Source of the DNA: Papaver somniferum
Lineage: Eukaryota; Streptophyta; Magnoliopsida; Ranunculales; Papaveraceae
NCBI RefSeq assembly: GCF_003573695.1
Contig: NC_039358.1
Location: 233,939,560 to 234,003,559 of the forward strand
Direction of reading: 5' to 3'
Length of the DNA stretch: 64,000 nt
Shown here: positions 56,711 to 64,000 of the stretch, in pieces
Position numbering within the stretch: the stretch's first letter is position 1
Layout: each line of letters opens with the position of its first letter
The notes under the pieces: model-generated
Told to the model about the DNA's origin: nothing
Databases searched by the model: none
Seen by the model: only the letters and a program-made list of their open reading frames with translations
Translations under genes and position numbers: made by a program

Positions 56711-58135
56711 ATGGGTCTGATCACTCTTTTTATTCTTTTTCTCACAATTTCTCACGTCTCCTTATTACAAATTAACTCAGTCATTGCAGTTAGCCCAAGT
56801 GGGTTTAGTTTGAAGATCATCCATAGTGACTCTAAAGAATCACCTCTGTATCCAGGTGATCATTTAACACCAGAAGAAAGGTTACAAAGACTCGTCCAAC
56901 AATCAAAAGATCGAGCACGTTATGTTGGATTACAAGTATCAAGTTCCAACGAAACCACAAACCCGATAAACCCCAATTCTACAAGCATACCTGTGTCTTA
57001 CGAAGGTGTAGGAGCATTTTATGTTGCAGAGATGGGAATAGGTACTTTTCCTTCGTCACTACAACCTTTCGAGAAAAACTATTTAATTGTTGATACAAGT
57101 AGCGAGATTGTATGGACTCAATGCGCAGGTGCTCGAAATAAGTCTCAATATTTCCATCAAGACCTACCCTTATATCCTGCAGGAAATTCAAGAACCTATG
57201 AACCTCTTCTTTGTCTGGATCATCACCCTCTTTGCTTCCCAGGAAGATGTGAGGCAGGCATATGTACTTACTCAGCATCTTACCCCTCGACCGCATCTTC
57301 GAGGGGTGTTTTGGCTAAAGAAAAATTCACGGTAAATAAAGATCAAAATGAAACTTTTGATATTATCATGGGTTGTGGCTTTTGGCAAAATGGTTTCGAA
57401 GAATTTCTCGGTTCTGGTTCTCTAAGAGGAAAACCTGATCTTGTTACTGGAGTACTCGGTCTGGGATCGGGACCTAGGTCCCTTACAAGTCAATTACAAA
57501 TAAGCACCTTTTCCCACTGTCTGAAGCCATATAGTTCTGGTGAGGCTCTAACAGTTCCAAGCACGTACTTAAGGTTTGGTTCAAACGCGACAATCGGAGG
57601 TGGAGGTCAACATGTATCCAGAACTACCTTCTTTACCCGTCCTACCGGCCGTGGTCCATATTTCTTGAATTTAGAGGGTATTAGCATAAATGGGCTTAGA
57701 GTCGTCGGAGTTGAAAAAAAGGATTTCGAATATGACCAGCGTACTGGAAAAGGAGGTTTTTTCATAGATTCAGGGACTCCATTTACCGTCATGTACCAAC
57801 CACATTTTGATAAAGTTTCGGAAACGATTATTGCATATTTTTATGGGTTGGGTATTCATCATGATCCAGGATTAGGTCGCGGTAATTTTAAGACTTGTTT
57901 TGCAACACCTAACAGGGATTTCGCGTATCCAACGATGACATTTCACTTTGAAGGCGCGGATTTTCTACTCGACAGTCCGGATACTCTATTTTCTATCACT
58001 GTTTTTGATTTTTGTTTAGGTATTATTCCAGGGGAGGCTAATATAAACGTTTTTGGAGGAATGCAGCAAGCTGGCAAAAATATGTTGTATGATACTGCGG
58101 AACTGACACTCTCATTTTCTGCAGAGGATTGCTAA
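56711..58135 (+). CDS. nepenthesin/CDR1-like aspartic protease family protein, non-canonical active site
   Basis: Intronless, 474 residues from the ATG at 56711. The frame is open for eight more codons upstream, but without an ATG. Residues 1-27 are a signal peptide (hydrophobic GLITLFILFLTISHVSLL), so the product should enter the secretory pathway. A prosegment (GFSLKIIHSDSKESPLY, then LTPEERLQRLVQQSKDRARY) precedes the catalytic domain at about residue 97. The first active-site motif is VDTSSEIVWTQC (D128-T129-S130, where the family has DTG). The second is FIDSGTPFTV (D353-S354-G355), normal. The flap usually reading SYGDGS is SYPSTAS. Ten or more cysteines and the C-terminal VFGGMQQAGKNMLYD and DC ending fit family A1B, and the length is normal. 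Plant relatives act in apoplastic defence and development. Reduced activity or an inhibitor-like role is inference. Confidence 0.88.
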   Translation: MGLITLFILFLTISHVSLLQINSVIAVSPSGFSLKIIHSDSKESPLYPGDHLTPEERLQRLVQQSKDRARYVGLQVSSSNETTNPINPNSTSIPVSYEGVGAFYVAEMGIGTFPSSLQPFEKNYLIVDTSSEIVWTQCAGARNKSQYFHQDLPLYPAGNSRTYEPLLCLDHHPLCFPGRCEAGICTYSASYPSTASSRGVLAKEKFTVNKDQNETFDIIMGCGFWQNGFEEFLGSGSLRGKPDLVTGVLGLGSGPRSLTSQLQISTFSHCLKPYSSGEALTVPSTYLRFGSNATIGGGGQHVSRTTFFTRPTGRGPYFLNLEGISINGLRVVGVEKKDFEYDQRTGKGGFFIDSGTPFTVMYQPHFDKVSETIIAYFYGLGIHHDPGLGRGNFKTCFATPNRDFAYPTMTFHFEGADFLLDSPDTLFSITVFDFCLGIIPGEANINVFGGMQQAGKNMLYDTAELTLSFSAEDC

Positions 58136-58245
58136 TCGGGTTCTTAAAGAGACAATTACCAGCACTAATCCAGCTGCTAGCTAGGTTTTTTATCCGTAAT
58201 AACTGAAATATTATAAGTGTTCACCAATATTCATTTGGAAATTAA

Positions 58246-58251
58246 AATAAA
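58246..58251 (+). terminator. polyadenylation signal of the protease gene
   Basis: AATAAA 111 bases after the stop codon, followed by a T-rich stretch. Confidence 0.5.
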
Positions 58252-58287
58252 ATATAATTTGTTTCCTTTCTTACTTGCTTAATAGCC

Positions 58288-58853
58288 CCTAGTTAGTAAG
58301 TTTGCTGGTATAATTCGTGAACTATACTCGTATAATTCGCGAATCCTACGTATCGACCGAACCCATACGTATCAGCAGTATAATTGGAATTCCGACTTAG
58401 ATTCGCGAATTTCCAACTCAAAACGAATTATACGCGTATTTACGAATTACCGAATCATATGGTCCGTATAATACTTTACCACATCATCACTAAATTATCA
58501 TTCTTTATTATATTTTTGACTTTTAAAATTTTACATACACGAATCTGATTCCAATACCACCAACATACATATTATTTGCTGATTGTAATTCATCTATCAT
58601 ATATATAGTTCATGTCACTATTAAATTATTGTATCTAAGGAGGGATTATATTAAAAATGACTTTTTAACAGGCTAATATATGCCGAATTCATATGTCTAA
58701 AACGAATTATACACGTACGAATGTCGTTCCGTATTACTGCCGAATCACAAACCGTTGACCGGATTTTTAACCGAATTTGAATTTTACAAATCCGTATAAT
58801 ACGGGTGCATATTCCGTTCCGAACGTTTTCCGTACCCCGAATTGCTAACTAGG
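58288..58853. mobile_element. small TIR element (MITE-like, about 565 bp)
   Basis: Left end CCTAGTTAGTAAGTT and right end, reverse-complemented, CCTAGTTAGCAATTC share the first nine bases. The element is full of inverted ATTCGCGAAT, GAATTATACG and CGTATAAT phrases. Flanks AATAGCCC (58281-58288) and AATACCCC (58854-58861) resemble an 8-bp duplication with one change and a one-base boundary ambiguity. No coding sequence. hAT-like is a guess from the 8-bp flanks. Confidence 0.55.
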
Positions 58854-59762
58854 AATACCCCATCCCTCGTAGGTCCAGATCCTCTATCCCCATCCCTCAA
58901 AGGTTGGATTTCCAATTGAGGATCACGAAAGCACAACCTGCATTATTTCAATTATATAAAATATAATGCGGACAAGAAATAATACAGACACCAGAAATTT
59001 TGTTAACGAGAAAACCGCAAATGCAGAAAATCCCGGGACCTATTCCAGATTGAATACACATTATATTAAGCCGCTACAGACACTAGCCTACTGCAAACTA
59101 ACTTCGGACTGGATTATAGTTGAACCCCTATCAATCTCCCACTGATACAAGGTACAATTGTACTCATACGCCTCTGATCCTAGCAGGATACTGCGCACTT
59201 GATTCCCTTAGTTAATCTCACCCACAACCAAGAGTTGATGTAACCCAAAATCACAGACTTGATAATAAACAGATCTGTCTCACAAAGAAAATTCTATCAA
59301 AGGATAAATATGTCTCCCACACATAAACCCTAGGTTTTGTTCCGTCTTAAGATATAAAATCAAGGTGAACAGGAACCAATTGATAATCATGTCTTATATT
59401 CCCGAAGAACAACCTAGATTAATCAATCACCTCTCTCCAATCCTTCCTGACTATACAAGCGGATTGTCGAGGAATCACAAACAGTGAGACGAATATGTTT
59501 GTGACTTCTTTGTCTTGCCTATCGGAGAACTCTCACGATCACAAGCCAATCATTCGATTGTACTCGTACGATAGAAGATGCAAGATGAGATCACACAACT
59601 ACGATAAAGTAGTATCTTTCTGGCTTGGAAATCCCAATGAATTCTTTAAGTCATTAACCTGATTTTAGAGAAGAAAATCAAAGGTTAATGGAGATCGACT
59701 CTAGCGAGAGCATTAGTAGCACACATACGTGTGGGGATTAGGTTTGCTCAATGCTAGATGTC

Positions 59763-61215
59763 TGATGTAGTTTTGAAAGTGGTAGTAAAGTTCGTTCAAC
59801 TCGGATTGTGTGGACTCGATTTTAGACTCAAATTAAAATAGAAAACTTAAAAAAAAATTGTTATCAATATTATAAAAAGCACTGAGACTCAGGATTCCAC
59901 CAATCTCCAATTTTTATGTGATTTAATCTAGTCAATAATTATGCAACTCTTTACGTTTGAAGTGAGTCTAATATTCGCTTAGACAAGTAGATTCTCAAAA
60001 CAATATCTGTAAATCGAAAGCATGGACCATCAAAAGAGACTTAACCTAATCATGACCCATCAATTGAGAACACAACCACTTAATCAGAATCATAAATTCA
60101 ATTTCAGTTCAGTGCAAATAATCATAAAAGGATTACAAAAATAAAATTAAATAGAATTTACCACATAATATTTGGAAAAATGGCTTCCTCCGTCGCCTCA
60201 GCAATGGGGTTTAGCTCCTCATATTAATCACTTGCTCAAAATATTTGTTCTTAGCCCAAAAGTTGATTAAAAGAATGAAAAACTATAAAACTGATTGTTT
60301 GCAACGATATGATGGCATTGCAAAACAAAGGACTGACTGTTACAAAGAAGTTACTGTAGCAGCGTTACAAATTTGAGACGATGTTCTTATTTGCAACGTT
60401 TGTTCTTCAGCAGCAGCAGCAGAAACTCGGGTTATCCTGCAACTTGATCAATTCAGCTATGTGGTGTTACAAACTCCTCTGCGACTGCTCCAATGACTTC
60501 ATCCCCTTCCCTGGGACTCGAACACACCTTTTATACTCCTCAGAAACCTAAAAATAGCGATTAAATTCCTCTTTTTCTTTTTGCGCAAGCCACGACAATA
60601 ATCTTCTCTGCCGACTTCCTTACGCGTTTCTAAGACTTCCAAATCATCCGAAACTCTTCCTTAGATAGAATATCACCTTAGGAAACAATATCACGCCTTT
60701 AGTCTCCCTGAAATTCCTAAAATAATTCCATACAGTTTCCTTTTACAAGTCAACCTCTGTTTTCTTCTTCCAGATTATTCAGACCAATTTGATCGATTAA
60801 ATCACCCATACCAGGCCTGTTTAGTTATATCACGTCCAACCCAACAAAAATCCGAGGTTGAATCTCCCTAAAACTTCTCAAAATTTTGATTTCTTAAACT
60901 GCATGCTCGTTGGTTTTGTTTCCCACCAAAACCAGAATTCAAATGATGAGGATGACGTCCCCTATCCTGTGCTGGTCTCCTTTTAGAAGATGCATGGAAA
61001 TGGATGCCCCTTAGTAATTGGTTACCCTTTATCCATTTGAGGGGTCCGAATAGCAAGTGTCCTCCTGGGTGCCCCGCGCAACTTTTCGAGCAGATTTTTC
61101 CAAAAATGTTTATTGGCCAAAAATACCTACACACATAAAACACCATAATAAGTACAAAAATGAGCACTATCAATATATAGAATCGAGATAAATTAGACAC
61201 AAAAATGTATCTATC
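59763..61215 (-). mobile_element. solo Athila-type LTR with 5-bp TSD
   Basis: On the minus strand it begins TGATAGATACATTTTTGTGTC, like the LTRs at 30313 and 39691, and ends ...CTACATCA. ATGTC flanks it at 59758-59762 and 61216-61220. Blocks shared with the Athila LTR include the AAGGGGCA and GGATAA-GGGTAACC region (60960-61040) and the 3' part near 59760-59900. No internal domain remains. The minus frame at 61200-60868 is incidental. Confidence 0.88.
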
Positions 61216-61704
61216 AATGTCTCCTTTATATAGCCTTCAAATCAGGGTTTTACCTTAGTTACAAAGCAATCCATATTCACCGTTCGATGAAAACCTGATT
61301 TAGATTCAAGATAATATTTCTCAACTGTTAGATCGAAAACTTAGCTTGTCACACACACTTGGGTATACATTTACTGGGTTCGTGAAAACCATGCCCAAAA
61401 GGTCAATCATAGGAGCATTTCATATTAACCTTGTTCTTCTTGACCATAACTAGTTCAATTGACTCAAATGAACTAGTTAAAAATTTGTTCAATTGCTATG
61501 AGATCTTATGTAACTACACAAGACACAATTGAAACAAAGATGATTCGATTCAATTGAATCGTCTCATAAACATTATAGCCACGGTTTGCATAAAGCATTC
61601 CTTAGTAATTTAATGTTTATTGTTCAAAGCACATCTTTGGATCATAACCTCTTAAGTTCACAAACAAGTTCGTGGACTTAAGTTAATCGGTTGAGTTTTC
61701 CAAA

Positions 61705-61850
61705 CTCAGCAGAAATTCTCGGCAAGAGAACTTCCGCCAGTTCGCGGACTGGGTTCGCGGACTAGGTTCTCAGACTTAGCATACAAATGAGTTTTGGAAA
61801 TCCCAGCAGAAATTCTCGGTCGAGAACTTCCGACAGTTCGCGGACTTGGC
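61705..61850. repeat. about 96-bp direct duplication
   Basis: CAGCAGAAATTCTCGG, then GAGAACTTCCG(C/A)CAGTTCGCGGACT, starts at 61708 and again at 61804. The second copy contains the inverted repeat TTCTCGGTCGAGAA. GTTCGCGGACT phrases recur between them. Confidence 0.8.
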
Positions 61851-62307
61851 AAGCCAATTCCACAATCCTCCTGATTTCTCTTGATCAACAAAGTTCGGAA
61901 AATTCGTTTCAAGGAATACATGATTATGTAATATAAACTCTTATTTCAATCATTGAGACATTCTTAGAGGATGCTATGTAGCCGTTATTCACAGATCGAT
62001 TCATGTCAGAGCAATTCTCAAAGTGATTGAAACTTTCATGACTTTCGTCACTAGGTGAAGATAAACTTGATCAAAGCGAAACGCTTTACCAACACACGAT
62101 TTCGAGATAAAAGATAAGCAATGAATGCTCAGCTCGAAATGTCAAGTGTGTACGATCTAGTCTATATAGTATACGACTTTTGTCTCATAAGAATGATTTT
62201 ATATATCCAAAACTCAACCAAATTAATCACAAGTAAACCCATAATTAATCCAATTAGAATACGCAACTAAATCAAATCACAAAAACTAATCAATTTAATC
62301 GAAGGTG

Positions 62308-62816
62308 CTCAACATAAGTAAACTTACGGATCTACGACTAAGGTAATCATACGGGGACGACTAACTTAATCGTTCACATACTCAACATAAGGAAAACCTT
62401 ATGGAATATACAACTACATTAACCAATAGATCATGATTAATATAGTCGTTCATATACTCAACACAAGAAATTGTGGAATATATGAAGACTCAACTAGACT
62501 AATTACAAGAGAACCTATAATTAATCCAATTGGAATACAAATAACCAAACTAATCACCGAAGTAATCAATTCAATTATTTTGGGCTCAACATAAGAGAAC
62601 TTATGGAACCCCGACTAAGTTCATCATAGAAAGTGACAACCTTAACCGTACATGTACTCGACATAAGAAGAAAAATTATGGAGTACAAACTAAATAACCA
62701 AACTAGTTGATTAATTTAGTTCCTAATGCTTAACATGTAGCAACTTATAGAACCAACAAGTCAATAAGAAGAATCGACTTAGTTGTATCGTGCTCAACAT
62801 AAGACACACAATGGAG
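62308..62816. repeat. series of seven CTCAACATAAG...CTTATGGA hairpins
   Basis: Imperfect stem-loops, each opening CTCAACATAAG (or one or two changes) and closing with its complement 2-6 bases later: 62308-62330, 62381-62405, 62457-62478, 62585-62608, 62657-62682, 62728-62752, 62793-62816. Most are followed by GAA or GGA and sit in AATTAATCCAATT-type AT-rich DNA. A larger unit of about 275 bases is suggested by CCATAATTAATCCAATTAGA near 62235 recurring, with changes, near 62510. Confidence 0.7.
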
Positions 62817-63189
62817 CCTTCACGGTAAAACATAATAAAATGGATCAATGAAGATCAATACCGTGGATAACATACAAGGATCTATTCTATTTTTCATCAT
62901 AGCGATATAATAGACTTTATCCTTGTCAAACAAAAGATTTTATCCTATTTTCCATCAAATACATGACTGCATAGGCTTAACTTTTGTATTTGTCAAAAGT
63001 CCATTCGTCCTTTCATCAATACGAATACTAATTCATGAACCACTTTACTTTTGACCGCAAATATGGGACCTTCAAATTCATGGACGTAAACAATACATAT
63101 CCCATAAAAATATTGCAATATGTCAAACCATTAAAATACTGCAATAACATCATCCTTCAAATAATTTTAGAATTTAATAACCAATAAAC

Positions 63190-64000
63190 TGATAGACACA
63201 TTTATGTGTCTAATTTGTCCCAATTGTATATATTGTTAGTGCTCGATTTTGTACTTATTTGGTTATTTTATGTCTTTGTAGGTATTTTTGGAGAAATAAG
63301 CTTTTGCGGCGAAATTGGCTCAAAATGTGGAATTTGAACCTCCGTAGATAACGTACCAGAAGCACCCCGGAAGTATGCCAGAGACTCCCCAGAAATACCC
63401 CGGAGGAACCCCGAAAAAGTGTTGAAAACATCCCAGAAAAATTACTAAAGGCACCCAAGGGACAAGTGTTATGCGGACCCCAGCACCCTGGATAAGGGGT
63501 AACCTAATTATAGGGGGAGGTCACCTTCACCTTTAGAATTTTGGCGGGAAAAAAATGAAGTTTCACTGGAAGATTTAGAGTCTGATTCTTTGGGAATTTT
63601 AAGGAGATTCAACCTTGGATTTTCGTTGGGCTGGGCATGTTAGAGCCCAACAGGGTTGCTACAAGTGATTGGACCGAACGAATTGGGCTACAGAAGCCGG
63701 GAGAAGCAAACAGAGGCGTCGGAAGTTTATTGGGTTCTGTTGATGATTGGGCTTAGTTTTAGTCGGAGTTTGACGTGGAGATGGATTGGGATTATCTTGA
63801 TTCATCGAAACAGGGTTGGTAATCCCTTTAGATTCGAAAATAGAGGAGGAAATCATCGAGTTGGCTAAAACAGGGAGTTCCGTGTATTCTCGGATATTTT
63901 GGTTTATGTATGGAAGTACCAGAAGATTTTATGTTATGAATTGAGTCCTTATTCAGTCTACAGGGAGTAGTTGAGAGTTTGGAGAACCAAGTTGACGCGT
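63190..64000 (+). mobile_element. start of another Athila-type LTR, cut by the window edge
   Basis: TGATAGACACATTTATGTGT is the same start as the LTRs at 30313 and 39691, with the same 16-base hairpin. Blocks such as GGATAAGGGGTAACCTAATT (63490) and GACAAGTGTTATGCGGAC (63459) are collinear with the Athila LTR. From about 63560 it diverges. Its right end, TSD and internal part lie outside the window. The small frames near 63656-63868 show no domain. Confidence 0.8.

Larger units (their letters stand above)
58880..63184 (-). repeat. dispersed repeat, probably retroelement-derived, interrupted by a solo LTR
   Basis: The segment at 58940-59760 (including ATTTTGTTAACGAGAAAACC and AAGCCGCTACAGACACTAGC) continues across the solo LTR into 61221-63184. 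I recall very similar text as a common repeat in poppy sequence. The orientation is a guess: the minus strand has TATATAAAGG at the point corresponding to plus 61222-61236. No protein domain is seen on either strand. Confidence 0.45.

Overview
The window is AT-rich nuclear DNA from a flowering plant. Nearly all of it is LTR retrotransposons, fragments of them and tandem repeats, with one intact-looking protein-coding gene. The lineages present (Athila and Tat Ty3/gypsy, a Stowaway MITE, large non-autonomous LTR elements) and the intronless nepenthesin-type aspartic protease point to a eudicot. The repeat filling 58.9-63.2 kb and the LTR styles remind me of poppy (Papaver) genomic sequence, but that is recollection and not a search result.

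Region by region. 0-4.4 kb: minus-strand gag of a Ty3/gypsy element, then its probable leader/LTR, which carries three families of tandem repeats. 4.4-9.8 kb: mostly featureless DNA, an unrecognised decayed reading region, a solo LTR with target-site duplication (TSD) GTGAC (7991-8755), and a broken gene start with a TATA box. 9.8-15.2 kb: a minus-strand LTR fragment, a decayed intron-containing coiled-coil pseudogene, two short LTR tails and a possible chromovirus-type LTR. 15.86-29.0 kb: element A, a complete but pol-less LTR element (TSD AACCA), interrupted by element B (TSD ATTAC). B is a minus-strand, tRNA-Asp-primed non-autonomous element with a gag-like ORF. 29.0-43.57 kb: the 3' LTR, 3' leader and RNase H/integrase of a minus-strand Tat element. 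It is split by a Stowaway MITE and by a plus-strand Athila element (30313-41228, TSD ATAAC) with gag, protease, RT, RNase H and integrase, all with frame breaks. 43.57-55.4 kb: element D, a non-autonomous element inserted in the Tat RNase H and lacking its 3' end, containing its relative element E (44624-51312, TSD GTCAC). 55.4-58.3 kb: the single intact gene, an aspartic protease-like protein. 58.3-64 kb: a TIR element, a dispersed repeat with a solo Athila-type LTR (TSD ATGTC), a series of small hairpins, and the start of another Athila-type LTR.

Five insertions are bounded to the base by matching 5-bp TSDs: A, B, Athila, E and the solo LTR at 59763. The solo LTR at 7991 is a sixth. LTR pairs differ, by my eye count, by about 6% (A), 5% (E), 1.5% (B) and 1.5% (Athila), in agreement with the nesting of B inside A. 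The most unusual signals are a five-unit series of tRNA-like (box B-like) modules in the leader of element A, seven regularly phrased hairpins at 62.3-62.8 kb, a protease whose first catalytic motif is DTS instead of DTG, and a C-terminal membrane-like domain of unknown function in element B.
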